Shown here piece after piece: positions 33,742 to 42,659 of a stretch of DNA of 64,000 bases. The DNA lies in contig CAKZOU010000034.1 of NCBI GenBank assembly GCA_937138255.1, forward strand, positions 62,001 through 126,000. Direction: 5' to 3'. The position numbers and the translations under genes were made by a program. How positions within the stretch are numbered: the stretch's first letter is position 1; the number at the start of each line of letters is the position of its first letter. Source of the stretch: an uncultured Paracoccaceae bacterium (GTDB lineage Bacteria; Pseudomonadota; Alphaproteobacteria; Rhodobacterales; Rhodobacteraceae). Below the pieces are notes generated by a model. It did no database searches and was not told where the DNA came from. It worked only from the letters and a program-made list of their open reading frames with translations.

Positions 33742-34473
33742 ATGACCAAGCGTTCCAAAACTGCCGAAACCGCTCCGGCATTTCGCGCCTCTGGGCTGAC
33801 CAAAGTCTATGGCGAAGGGCGCACTGCCGTTCACGCGCTCCGCGGCGTCGATATGGAGATCCCGAGGGGCGAGATCGTCGTGCTTCTGGGGCCGTCCGGC
33901 TCGGGAAAATCGACGCTTCTCAACATACTTGGCGGCCTCGATCGCCCCACAGATGGCACCGCCCATTTCGCCGACACCTGTTTGACCGATATGGATGACG
34001 CCGGGCTCACGCTCTATCGGCGCAATCACGTTGGCTTTGTCTTCCAGTTCTATAACCTGATGCCAAGCCTGACGGCTGAGGAAAATGTCGAGCTTGTCAC
34101 CGAGATAGCCCGCAATCCGATGGCTGCGGGTGAGGCGCTGTCGCTTGTGGGCCTTGGTGAGCGCCGCAATCACTTTCCGGCGCAGCTTTCGGGCGGCGAG
34201 CAGCAGAGGGTCGCTATTGCGCGGGCAGTGGCCAAGCAGCCCGAAGTTCTCTTCTGCGACGAACCGACGGGCGCCCTTGATAGCACCACAGGCCGCGCCG
34301 TTCTTCGGGTCTTGCGAGATGTGAATGATCGGCTTGGGACAACGATCCTTATCATTACCCACGCAGCCGCCACAGCGGCTATGGCCGATCGTGTGATCCG
34401 GTTCGCCGATGGTGGAATCCTTGAGGTCACGGTCAACAAGACCCGCGTCGATCCCGAAGAGCTGGTTTGGTGA
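33742..34473 (+). CDS. ABC transporter ATP-binding protein (MacB/LolD type)
   Basis: A 243-residue ATPase for a FtsX-like exporter. Walker [19 protein letters not shown] (about 47-64), Q-loop [22 protein letters not shown] signature [16 protein letters not shown], Walker [14 protein letters not shown] and H-loop [10 protein letters not shown] are all intact. [13 protein letters not shown] and [11 protein letters not shown] are typical of the LolD/MacB/HisP-like branch. The start at 33742 gives the normal family N-terminus. The next gene starts inside its stop codon. Confidence 0.93.
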   Translation: MTKRSKTAETAPAFRASGLTKVYGEGRTAVHALRGVDMEIPRGEIVVLLGPSGSGKSTLLNILGGLDRPTDGTAHFADTCLTDMDDAGLTLYRRNHVGFVFQFYNLMPSLTAEENVELVTEIARNPMAAGEALSLVGLGERRNHFPAQLSGGEQQRVAIARAVAKQPEVLFCDEPTGALDSTTGRAVLRVLRDVNDRLGTTILIITHAAATAAMADRVIRFADGGILEVTVNKTRVDPEELVW

Positions 34474-36833
34474 GGCCGCTCGACAAGAAGCTCTGGCGCG
34501 ATCTGCGCCGCGTGAAGGGGCAGGCGGCTGCCATCGGCCTTGTCATCGCGCTGGGCGTGATGATGCAGGTGATGATGTCGGGCCTCGTGCATTCGCTTCA
34601 GGAAACCCGCGCGGAATATTACGAGCGCTATCGCCTCGCCGATATCTTTGCGCCGGTCCTTCGTGCGCCCAATTCTGTCGCCACGCAGCTTGCTGCGATT
34701 GACGGCGTCTCGAGGGTTGAAACCCGCGTGACCGGCATGGTGTTGATCAATATCCCGTCGCGCGATCTTCCGGTCATGGGCCGCGCGCTGTCGCTGCCGC
34801 CCGGTGGCGAGCCGGGGCTCAACGCGATCTACATGAGCACTGGCCGGATGTTCGATGCCGCGCACCCCGAAGAGATCGTCTTGCTCGACAGTTTTGCCGA
34901 AGCGAATGATCTGGTTGCCGGCGACAGCCTGATCGCCACGATCAACGGCGCCCAGCGGGAATATCGGATCGTCGGAACCGCGCGATCACCCGAATACCTC
35001 TATACCACAGCCCCGGGCGAGCTTGTCCCTGATGACGCTCGCTTCGGGGTGATCTGGATGAACCGCGATGCCATGGCCGCCGCCTATGATATGGTCGGCG
35101 CCTTTGGCGAGGCGCTCTTTTCGATCAACCGGGATGCCCGCGAAGCGTCAGTCCTCGAAGAGATCGACCGCGTTCTCAAGCCCTTCGGCGGGGGCGGTGC
35201 CTTTGGGCTTGCCGATCAGTATTCCAACCGGTTCGTTTCCGAGGAAATGAGCGGGCTTGAGGTCAGCGCCTCGGGCGTTCCGCCCTTCTTCCTCGCCGTG
35301 GCGGCATTCCTTCTTTACATCGTCGTCAGCCGCATGGTGCAGGCCGAACGGGAAGAGATTGGCCTGATGAAAGCATTCGGCTATCGCAACCGCGAGGTTG
35401 GCTGGCATTATATGAAGATGGTGCTGGTGATCGCTGTTGGCGGGGCCATCGCCGGATGCTTGATCGGTATCGGCGCCGGACGCGCGATGATCAATCTCTA
35501 TACGGTGTATTTCAAGTTTCCGTTCCTCATTTTCGTCCTTGATCCGCAGTCATTTGTCAGTGGCGTTTCGGTCTCGATTCTCTCGGCCTCGATCGGCGGG
35601 CTTTTTGTGATGCGGCGGATCTTCCGAATGGCGCCCGCGGATGCCATGCGCCCGCCTGCGCCCGCAGACTACAGCGCCGCTGGTCAGATCGGGGCGTGGT
35701 TTGCGAAATACCTCGACCAACCCAGCCGGATGGTTCTTCGGCGCGTGACGCGCCAGCCGGGGCGGATGCTGGGTGCGGTGCTTGGTATCGCGATGGGCAT
35801 GGCGCTTACCCTGTCGATGATCACGATTTACGCGGGGTTTGAGCGCACACTCGATCTGACCTTCACCGTGGTTGATCGTTCTGACGTGACGGTGAGTTTT
35901 GCGCGGCCCGTTGGCGAGGATGCGATCTTTGCGCTTCGGCGCATTCCCGGGGTCGACGTGGTCGAACCGACCCGAGCGGTCGGCGCGGTTCTTCGCAACG
36001 GGCGGTTCAGCCATCAGGGCGCGATCACGGGCCTCACTGATGCGCCGGAACTGATCCGCGCCATCGATAGCGACTATGCCACGATCGAAATGCCTGCCAG
36101 CGGCATCGTACTTGCCAAGGAACTTGCCGATCTTCTGGGCATCGTGCCGGGCGAGATGCTGACGATCGAAGTGATGGGTGGCAACCAGCCGGTGCTTGAT
36201 GTCCCGCTTGTGGCGATTGCCCAGAGCCTTCTTGGGGCGCCGGCCTATATGGGGATGGAGGCGCTCAATCGCACTTTGGGCGAGCCGGGGCTGGCATCAG
36301 GGGCCTATCTCCGGATCGACAGGGCGCATGAGCAAGAGATATTCGCGGCTTTGCGCGATATGCCGATGATAGCTGGCGTGAGCCTGAAATCCGAGATGCG
36401 GACCGCTTTCGAGACGCTGATGAACCAAGGCGCCGGGGCGACCCGCTATGTCATGGGGCTTGTCGCCTTCATTATTACCTTCGGTATTGTCTACAACGCC
36501 GCTCGCGTGGCCCAGGCCGAGCGTGCCCGCGACCTCGCGAGCCTTCGCGTGATCGGCTTTCATCGCGGTGAGACGGCCTTTGTTCTATTGGGAGAGCTTG
36601 CAGTTGTCACCCTCTTGGCGCTGCCGCTGGGCTCGCTGATGGGGCACTATATGTCCTCTGCGGTTGCCGAAGGATTTTCGACCGAGCTTTACCAGATCCC
36701 CGCGCTCTTCCTGCCCGAAAGCCACGGCTATTCGGCGCTTGTTGTGATTGCCGCCGCGCTCTTTTCCGGCTGGCTTGTGAAACGTGACCTAGACCGGGCC
36801 GATATCACCACGGCCCTGAAAACACGGGAGTAG
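34470..36833 (+). CDS. ABC transporter permease (FtsX/MacB-like, two FtsX domains)
   Basis: A 787-residue inner-membrane protein. The first TM ([20 protein letters not shown]) is followed by a large periplasmic MacB-PCD-like domain (about 50-265) and a first FtsX domain (TMs about 270-400). A second TM/periplasmic/FtsX set follows ([20 protein letters not shown]; final TMs about 660-775). The duplicated layout is that of MacB/LolE-type mechanotransmission exporters. GTG at 34470 overlaps the ATPase stop (GTGA). The substrate is unknown; it may be a lipid, peptide or drug. Confidence 0.9.
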   Translation: MRPLDKKLWRDLRRVKGQAAAIGLVIALGVMMQVMMSGLVHSLQETRAEYYERYRLADIFAPVLRAPNSVATQLAAIDGVSRVETRVTGMVLINIPSRDLPVMGRALSLPPGGEPGLNAIYMSTGRMFDAAHPEEIVLLDSFAEANDLVAGDSLIATINGAQREYRIVGTARSPEYLYTTAPGELVPDDARFGVIWMNRDAMAAAYDMVGAFGEALFSINRDAREASVLEEIDRVLKPFGGGGAFGLADQYSNRFVSEEMSGLEVSASGVPPFFLAVAAFLLYIVVSRMVQAEREEIGLMKAFGYRNREVGWHYMKMVLVIAVGGAIAGCLIGIGAGRAMINLYTVYFKFPFLIFVLDPQSFVSGVSVSILSASIGGLFVMRRIFRMAPADAMRPPAPADYSAAGQIGAWFAKYLDQPSRMVLRRVTRQPGRMLGAVLGIAMGMALTLSMITIYAGFERTLDLTFTVVDRSDVTVSFARPVGEDAIFALRRIPGVDVVEPTRAVGAVLRNGRFSHQGAITGLTDAPELIRAIDSDYATIEMPASGIVLAKELADLLGIVPGEMLTIEVMGGNQPVLDVPLVAIAQSLLGAPAYMGMEALNRTLGEPGLASGAYLRIDRAHEQEIFAALRDMPMIAGVSLKSEMRTAFETLMNQGAGATRYVMGLVAFIITFGIVYNAARVAQAERARDLASLRVIGFHRGETAFVLLGELAVVTLLALPLGSLMGHYMSSAVAEGFSTELYQIPALFLPESHGYSALVVIAAALFSGWLVKRDLDRADITTALKTRE

Positions 36834-36837
36834 ACCC

Positions 36838-37740
36838 ATGGCCCAGAAACGCCGCCGTTCACGCAGATTCCTAACCCTCATTGCGATTGCCTTAATCGCA
36901 GCCGCGATGACCTATGCCTTTTGGCCCAAGCCAGCACTGGTCGATCTGGGAACCGTGGGGCGCGGCCCGCTTATGGTGACTATTGACGAGGAAGGCCAAA
37001 CGCGGGTCCGCGATATCACGTTGGTGTCGGCCCCGACGACCGGGGCCTTGGAGCGGATCACCCTTCGTTCAGGTGATGCAATCGGCAAAGGGAAACGGAT
37101 TGCGGGGATCTCCCCCGCGGTGCCGGGCTTGGCTGAAGAGGTGATCGTCGCTCCGGCTGAAGGGCAGGTTCTTCAGATCTATCAGGCTGGAGGGGCGATG
37201 GTTGTTGCTGGCTCGCCCATTCTCGAGATTGGCGACATCCAGTCCGATCTTGAGGTTGTTGTCGATCTTCTGTCGTCGGACGCTGTTTCCATCGAAGCCG
37301 GCGCGGCCGTTTTGCTTGGCGGTTGGGGCGGAGGAACGACGCTTGAGGGCGTCGTCGCACGTATCGATCCGGTCGCCACAACCCGAATTTCGGCGCTTGG
37401 TGTCCAAGAGCAGCGGGTCGACGTCACCATCGACTTCACCGGACCTTCAGAAGAACGCCAAGGCCTTGGCCACGGTTTCCGCCTTGAGGCGCGGATCGTG
37501 CAATGGAGCGACGATGCAGCGCTTCTAGCCCCGGCCAGTGCGCTATTTCGCGAGAACGGCGTTTGGTCGGTCTTCCGGGTTGCGGAGGGGATCGCCCATC
37601 TTACACCTGTCGAGGTCGGCCACAGCGACGGCATCCACACCGAAATCCTGAGCGGTCTCGGCGACGGCGACGTCGTGGTTCTCTACCCGTCGTCCAGCCT
37701 CGTCGATGGAGGGGCAGTCGCGGAGCGTGCTGCGGAGTAG
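36838..37740 (+). CDS. HlyD-family periplasmic adaptor lacking the coiled-coil hairpin
   Basis: A 300-residue membrane-fusion protein. An N-terminal anchor (FLTLIAIALIAAAMTYAFWP) is followed by the first half-lipoyl motif SAPTTGALERITLRSGDAIG. The second half (VIVAPAEGQVLQIYQAGG...) comes after only about 20 residues, where the long alpha-helical hairpin should be. The beta-barrel (VDVTIDFTGP) and the membrane-proximal domain are present. Most MacA-like partners use the hairpin to reach TolC, and no TolC gene is nearby. It starts 4 bp after the permease, in one operon. Confidence 0.88.
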   Translation: MAQKRRRSRRFLTLIAIALIAAAMTYAFWPKPALVDLGTVGRGPLMVTIDEEGQTRVRDITLVSAPTTGALERITLRSGDAIGKGKRIAGISPAVPGLAEEVIVAPAEGQVLQIYQAGGAMVVAGSPILEIGDIQSDLEVVVDLLSSDAVSIEAGAAVLLGGWGGGTTLEGVVARIDPVATTRISALGVQEQRVDVTIDFTGPSEERQGLGHGFRLEARIVQWSDDAALLAPASALFRENGVWSVFRVAEGIAHLTPVEVGHSDGIHTEILSGLGDGDVVVLYPSSSLVDGGAVAERAAE

Positions 37741-38940
37741 GCCGACCGCATCGACCACAGTTGGATGGAGTGCAATCTCTGTCCGCCGCGCGGTGAAGGC
37801 GCGGTGAGCGACAAGAATGCCGATTGCATCGGCATCCCTTAGCGCGGCTGTGCAGGAGACAAGTCTTACCCCCGAAGAGGCCAGGCCAAGGGGCAGCACG
37901 TCAATATGGGGTTCGACGGCCAGAACCTCATGGCCGCGATCCGCGAGTATCTTGGCCACGGCAAGAGCCGGGCTTTCGCGCAGGTCGTCGGTGTCAGGTT
38001 TGTAGGCCAGACCGAGGCAGGCAATCTTTGCCGGACGCGATAGATGGGCAAGCGCCTGTTCGATCCTGTCGGCTGTAAGTTCGGGCATGGCATCGTTGCG
38101 CAATCGCGCGGTTTGAATGAAGTCGGTGCACCCCGGCGCTGCATCGACAAGAAACCAAGGGTCTACGGCGAGGCAGTGTCCGCCCACCCCCGGCCCGGGT
38201 CGAGGAATGTCGACCCGTGGGTGGCGGTTGGCGAGGTTGATCAAACGCCACACATCGACACCTAGCTCTTGGCAAATGAGCGAGAGTTCGTTCGCAAAAG
38301 CGATAGTGGTGTCGCGCCAGGCATTTTCGGCAAGTTTGCAGAGCTCTGCGGTTCGGGCGTCGGTGATGTTCAACCGCGCCCGGCTAATGCGCCGATAAAG
38401 AGGCGCGGCCATTTCAGAGGCCGTTGGGCAGAGGCCGCCAATGATCCGTTCGTTCTCCGCGATTTCGCGAAGCGCCGCGCCGGGGATCGCCCGCTCTGGG
38501 CAGTGGGCGAGGAAGATACTCCCGTCGGGAAGGTCGGGCCGCAGTCTGGCGATCTTGTGAGCCAGCATCTCCGTTGTGCCCGGTGGAACGGTGCTTTCGA
38601 CGATGATCAAGTCCCCTTCTCGCAGGTGGGGCGCAACAGAGGACAGGGCAGCGTCAATATAGCGGAGCAGCGGTCGCTTGCCGCTGTCGACCGGGGAGGG
38701 AAGGCAAAGAATGTGGGCGTTGGCCGGTTCTGGTTTGTAGGCCGCCCTTAGCCAGCCCTCAGCGACAACCCGCTCAATCAGTTTCGCAACGCCCGGCTCG
38801 CGTGTTTCAGGCACCCCGCGCCGGATCGCCTCTGTGACATCGGGTGAGATATCTATTCCCACAACTTCGAGGCCGGACTGTGCAAAGAGCGCCGCTGTCG
38901 GCAGCCCGATGTAACCAAGGCCATGCACTGCGATCTTCAT
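37543..38940 (-). CDS. wecC: UDP-N-acetyl-D-mannosaminuronate dehydrogenase-type enzyme with an antisense-overlapping tail
   Basis: A 465-residue member of the UDP-Glc/GDP-Man dehydrogenase family, closest in feel to WecC (UDP-ManNAc to UDP-ManNAcA). Motifs: MKIAVHGLGYIGLPTAALFA, VESTVPPGTTEM, FLAHCPERAIPG, ENAWRDTTIAFANE, and the nucleophile Cys in GVGGHCLAVDP (about 255). The enzyme body ends near VVDAVG (about residue 400). The last 65 codons run opposite the hlyD-like 3' end and have no family counterpart. Its ATG is contiguous with the wecB stop. Confidence 0.88.
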   Translation of the reverse strand: MKIAVHGLGYIGLPTAALFAQSGLEVVGIDISPDVTEAIRRGVPETREPGVAKLIERVVAEGWLRAAYKPEPANAHILCLPSPVDSGKRPLLRYIDAALSSVAPHLREGDLIIVESTVPPGTTEMLAHKIARLRPDLPDGSIFLAHCPERAIPGAALREIAENERIIGGLCPTASEMAAPLYRRISRARLNITDARTAELCKLAENAWRDTTIAFANELSLICQELGVDVWRLINLANRHPRVDIPRPGPGVGGHCLAVDPWFLVDAAPGCTDFIQTARLRNDAMPELTADRIEQALAHLSRPAKIACLGLAYKPDTDDLRESPALAVAKILADRGHEVLAVEPHIDVLPLGLASSGVRLVSCTAALRDADAIGILVAHRAFTARRTEIALHPTVVDAVGLLRSTLRDCPSIDEAGRRVENHDVAVAETAQDFGVDAVAVADLDRCKMGDPLRNPEDRPNAVLAK

Positions 38941-40044
38941 TCAGGCCACCTTCGCCAGATTCGCTTGTGCCTCTTGCATGAGGACACGCAAAATCCGCTT
39001 CGAAGCGCGCCCGTCGCCAAAGGTATCCGCTGGCGTCAGAGGCGGCGGGGTCGCCAAGAGGCGCTTTACCTGAGCGGCGATTGCATGGCGCTCGGCGCAG
39101 ACAAGATGTACCGCGCCGGCCTCAATCGCCTCTGGGCGCTCTGTTGCATCGCGCACCACGAGGGCGGCTTTCCCAAGCGCAGTTGCTTCCTCTTGAACTC
39201 CGCCGGAATCGGTTACGATGAGGTCCGACAATGCCATGAGCCCCACAAAGCGTGGATAACTCTGTGGTTCGAGAATCCGTACGCCGGGCGCCCCCGCGAG
39301 GATGGATCGCGCCTGCCTCTGAATAGTTGGGCTCGGATGTGCGGGAAAGACGATCTGATGTCCGATCGCGCCTAACCCGCGCAACGCCCAGCACAACTCG
39401 GTGAGCCCGCGCCCGAGGTTTTCTCGTCTGTGCATCGTCACGAGTATCAGTTTCCGGCCCAAGGCACGGGGAAGCCAGAGCGCAGGGTTGCCCAGCCTTG
39501 ATCGTGCTGCAAGAAGCGCATCGATGCCGGTGTTGCCTGTCACGTGAATGGCCTTGCTCGGAATGCCTTCGGCTCGGAGGTTAGCGGCGGCCCCCGGAGT
39601 TGGCGCAAAATGAAGATCGGCAATGCGAGATATGAGTTGGCGGTTCATTTCCTCGGGCCAAGGCGATGCGACGCTACCGCTTCGCAGCCCTGCTTCAACA
39701 TGGGCGACAGGAACCGCCCGATGCGCTGCGGCAATGGCCCCGCAGGTCGCCGAGGTCGTATCCCCTTGAACGATTGCGCGGTCGAAATCCCCGTCTCTCA
39801 GGATCGGGTCAAGTCGTGTGAGGATTTTCGCCGAGAGGTCGGACAAGCTCTGATCGGCCTGCATCACCTCAAGATCAAAGTCCGGCTCAATGCCGAAGAA
39901 GCGAAGTGGCTCCAAGGCAAGTTCGCGATGCTGCCCAGTCGAACAGATCTGCAGCGTCAGGCCGGGCGAACGGCGCAATCGCAGAATGAGCGGCGCGAGC
40001 TTGATAGCTTCGGGGCGCGTGCCCAAGATGACCAAAAGTCTCAA
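38941..40044 (-). CDS. wecB: UDP-N-acetylglucosamine 2-epimerase (non-hydrolysing)
   Basis: A 367-residue WecB. It converts UDP-GlcNAc to UDP-ManNAc for WecC. Signatures: LRLLVILGTRPEAIKLAPL at the N-terminus, TGQHRELA, QGDTTSATCGAIAA, HVEAGLRSG, PEEMNRQLI, VTMHRRENLG and LIVTDSGGVQEEATALGK. No ATG lies at the family start. A TTG at 40044, which begins LRLLVILGTRP, is used and is supported only weakly. A longer frame to 40263 would overlap the upstream glycosyltransferase. Confidence 0.88.
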   Translation of the reverse strand: MRLLVILGTRPEAIKLAPLILRLRRSPGLTLQICSTGQHRELALEPLRFFGIEPDFDLEVMQADQSLSDLSAKILTRLDPILRDGDFDRAIVQGDTTSATCGAIAAAHRAVPVAHVEAGLRSGSVASPWPEEMNRQLISRIADLHFAPTPGAAANLRAEGIPSKAIHVTGNTGIDALLAARSRLGNPALWLPRALGRKLILVTMHRRENLGRGLTELCWALRGLGAIGHQIVFPAHPSPTIQRQARSILAGAPGVRILEPQSYPRFVGLMALSDLIVTDSGGVQEEATALGKAALVVRDATERPEAIEAGAVHLVCAERHAIAAQVKRLLATPPPLTPADTFGDGRASKRILRVLMQEAQANLAKVA

Positions 40045-40102
40045 GATTGGCCCCCAGCGTGGTGCGTTTCGCAAGGCTGGCAGCAACAGGCTAAATATTC
40101 GG

Positions 40103-42613
40103 TTAACCAGGATTACCAAGTCCGAAGATCTGCTCGATAAGTGAAATGGGCCAATGTTCAGCCAAGGGTCTCGCGGCAGAGCGGCCCTCGACCGCGAGGC
40201 GTTCATAAAGTGCCTTGTTGCGCGCAATTCTTCTGATCTGGCGGGCAGCCGATTTCCAGTCAAAACGGGGAACGAGAACTCCTCCGCCGTTCTTTAGAAG
40301 CTCTGATGGATGTCCGTGGTCATAGGCGATCACGGGACGGCCCGCGGCCATGGCTTCGGCAATTGTGCGGCCGAAGCTCTCGGCAAAATGCGATAGGCTG
40401 AGAACGATATCACAGTGCGAGATTGCCTTGGCAGGGGTCTCGGCGAAACCAATCGCGTGGACATTTGGCGGCAAAGGCAACTGCGGCGACGGGCCCACAA
40501 GAACGAATTTGAGACCGGTCTCGGTTCCCAATTCTTGGGCTATACGCAGAAAATCCAGAAGGCCCTTGCGCGGGGTGCCGCTGCCCACCAGCCCGATCCG
40601 AAGCTGTCCGGTAGGGCGGGAAGGCAGGTCGAACAAGGAAGGATCAATTCGATTCTCGGCAAGGATCGCATTTTGGTCGCCGATCCAGTTCAGGGTCGTC
40701 CGGCTATTGGCGATGATCCGATCGGCCTCGTTCAACAAAGTCTGCCGCAGCAGTGCAGGAGTGAGGGCGAGATCGCGGCACAGTTGGGGATCAGCCTCCG
40801 GCAGTTCGCGCAGATACAGCGCCCCAGGGCGGCCCAGCGCCCGCGCCGCAACGAGCGGGGCATTGAGTGTGCAGGTGTTTACGTGCACCTCGTCGGCGCC
40901 AGAGCTGTTGATAATCCGCATCAGCCCCTCAACCTCTTCAACGGTTGGCGCAGCGCCGCCGCGCCGTGGCCTCTGAGGGCAAACATGGATGCGGGAGGCA
41001 AGAGGCGTGAGGGCTTCAAGATATGGCGCCGCTTCGGCCGCTGGCAGGACAACCTCGGCGTCAACACCGGTCGACCGCGCGGCTGACAGCACGTCAAGAA
41101 GGCTGCGTTCCGCGCCATAGGTTTCCGTTCCCGCAGCATGGGCAAAGACGATGATCTTGCGGTGCGCATCAGACATCGGTGTTGCCGGCACTGCGAAAGG
41201 CATTGGCGGCTCGGCCCGAACAAGCGCCAGAGGAAAGGGCCGCGTTTTGGGTGCGCGGTCCATGAAGAGCGGCCCGGTCTTGTGCCAAAGAGCTGCGGCT
41301 TCGGCGTAGTCGGCGCGCGGACCGGCCCGCTGAGTGGTAATGGATGTGGCCGGGGCGGTTGTGAGCGATCCCTGTCGCGCTCTCCCGATCGACAAAGGTA
41401 GACCGGGTAGCACCGCCTTTACGTCGCTGGCGCCATAACGGGCGATGATCCGGTCGCGGAACTCACTGTCGGCTCCTGTAGACGCCTCGTCCCAATAGCC
41501 GATCTCTTCCCGAAGCGAGCGGCGAAAGAGAAGGGAGGAAAGATTGGGGTGAATGATCCTATCCTGACGCCAAAATAATCGGGGGCGCAGATGTTCGTCG
41601 GCTCGAATCCAGTCAGACATAGTTGCCGCAAGTCCCGGGTTCTTGGTGAAAGGCGCGATCTGGCGCGCGATCCGCTCGGGATGGGCCCAGTCGTCGGCGT
41701 CTAGGCTGGTGACGAAATCGCCGGTTGCGCTCTCAAGGCCAAGGTTGCGCGCGCCATAAGCACCGTTGGTCTGCGCCCCGTCCAAGAGGCGGATGCGGGG
41801 ATCTTTCTTTTCCCATCTTTTGGCGATTTCTACCGTGGCATCTGCAGATCCGTTATCGATGACGAGAATTTCAAGATTGCGCCAGCTTTGGCAGACAAGG
41901 CTGCGTAGGGCCGTCTCGAGGGTCATGGCCGCATCGCGCGCGGGCATCAGGACCGTAACAAGTTCTCCGTCCACCGCTCGCGACGCATTGCAAACCAGAC
42001 GGTCAAACGCAGGCCCGCTTCCCGGGGCAGGGGAGGCGAATCCAAGACCGTCTACGAGAAAGGCCGGGCGCAAAGGACGCAGTGGCTGGCCGGGCGGCGC
42101 AAGGGCGATCCGAAGATCGAAATTCAACGGGAACCGTCGCATCGCACGTTTGAGAAGGGCACGGCCAAAGCCCTCCTGCCCCGCATCTCGCAAGATCATG
42201 CCCGCGGTGAGCGGCAACGAGGGATCCAGAAAACCTGTGATGATCTGTTTGTTTTCGGCGGCTCGGCCCGCGTGGGCTGCAGCCTGTTCAGTATTCCCTC
42301 TGGCGGCGTACCAACGGGCGCAGGCTATCTGGGCATAGAGAAGATCTGCCGGTGCGCCATGACGCGCGAGCCATTCGAGTGCATCAAGGTTTCTGCCTTC
42401 TTGGGCAGACTCAATTCCATCGGCCCAAAGGTCTGCCACCATCATGCACGGAACTCGACCCTCGCGCCGGCCATGCCTCAAGTAGTGGAAAAGAGGTGGT
42501 TTTCCAGCGGCGGCAACATCGGGGTAGAGGGTTCTGTACGAGCCTTCACCGAAGAAGGCCGGGGTCCACGGCATAGGCTTGGTAAGATCTTGGAAAGCAT
42601 TTGGGCGCCACAT
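40103..42613 (-). CDS. Bifunctional GT2-GT4 glycosyltransferase fusion
   Basis: An 836-residue cytoplasmic glycosyltransferase. Residues about 25-55 (GSYRTLYPDVAAAGKPPLFH, then YLRHGRREGRV) match a short helical module also found in other GTs of this locus. A repeat-rich linker follows. Residues about 215-430 form a GT-A GT2 domain (VTVLMPARDAAMTLETALRS; ExD-like VTSLDADDWAHPE). Residues about 495-836 form a GT-B GT4 domain (AHAAGTETYGAERSLLDVLS; LVGSGTPRKGLLDFLRIA; E-x7-E in SFGRTIAEAMAAGRPVIAYD). It would add two sugars to the polysaccharide; acceptors unknown. First gene of the GT-wecB-wecC unit. Confidence 0.88.
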   Translation of the reverse strand: MWRPNAFQDLTKPMPWTPAFFGEGSYRTLYPDVAAAGKPPLFHYLRHGRREGRVPCMMVADLWADGIESAQEGRNLDALEWLARHGAPADLLYAQIACARWYAARGNTEQAAAHAGRAAENKQIITGFLDPSLPLTAGMILRDAGQEGFGRALLKRAMRRFPLNFDLRIALAPPGQPLRPLRPAFLVDGLGFASPAPGSGPAFDRLVCNASRAVDGELVTVLMPARDAAMTLETALRSLVCQSWRNLEILVIDNGSADATVEIAKRWEKKDPRIRLLDGAQTNGAYGARNLGLESATGDFVTSLDADDWAHPERIARQIAPFTKNPGLAATMSDWIRADEHLRPRLFWRQDRIIHPNLSSLLFRRSLREEIGYWDEASTGADSEFRDRIIARYGASDVKAVLPGLPLSIGRARQGSLTTAPATSITTQRAGPRADYAEAAALWHKTGPLFMDRAPKTRPFPLALVRAEPPMPFAVPATPMSDAHRKIIVFAHAAGTETYGAERSLLDVLSAARSTGVDAEVVLPAAEAAPYLEALTPLASRIHVCPQRPRRGGAAPTVEEVEGLMRIINSSGADEVHVNTCTLNAPLVAARALGRPGALYLRELPEADPQLCRDLALTPALLRQTLLNEADRIIANSRTTLNWIGDQNAILAENRIDPSLFDLPSRPTGQLRIGLVGSGTPRKGLLDFLRIAQELGTETGLKFVLVGPSPQLPLPPNVHAIGFAETPAKAISHCDIVLSLSHFAESFGRTIAEAMAAGRPVIAYDHGHPSELLKNGGGVLVPRFDWKSAARQIRRIARNKALYERLAVEGRSAARPLAEHWPISLIEQIFGLGNPG

Positions 42614-42616
42614 GCC

Positions 42617-42632
42617 TTGGTGGTGTCACCAA
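42617..42632. promoter_or_regulatory. Inverted repeat in the spacer between divergent glycosyltransferase operons
   Basis: TTGGTG (42617-42622) and CACCAA (42627-42632) face each other across GTGT. They also contain the odd palindrome TGGTGTCACCA. The whole spacer is only 46 bp, so a bound regulator would affect both operons. Candidate operator only. Confidence 0.4.
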
Positions 42633-42659
42633 AATGGCTAATACAACTTTAAGGATTGC

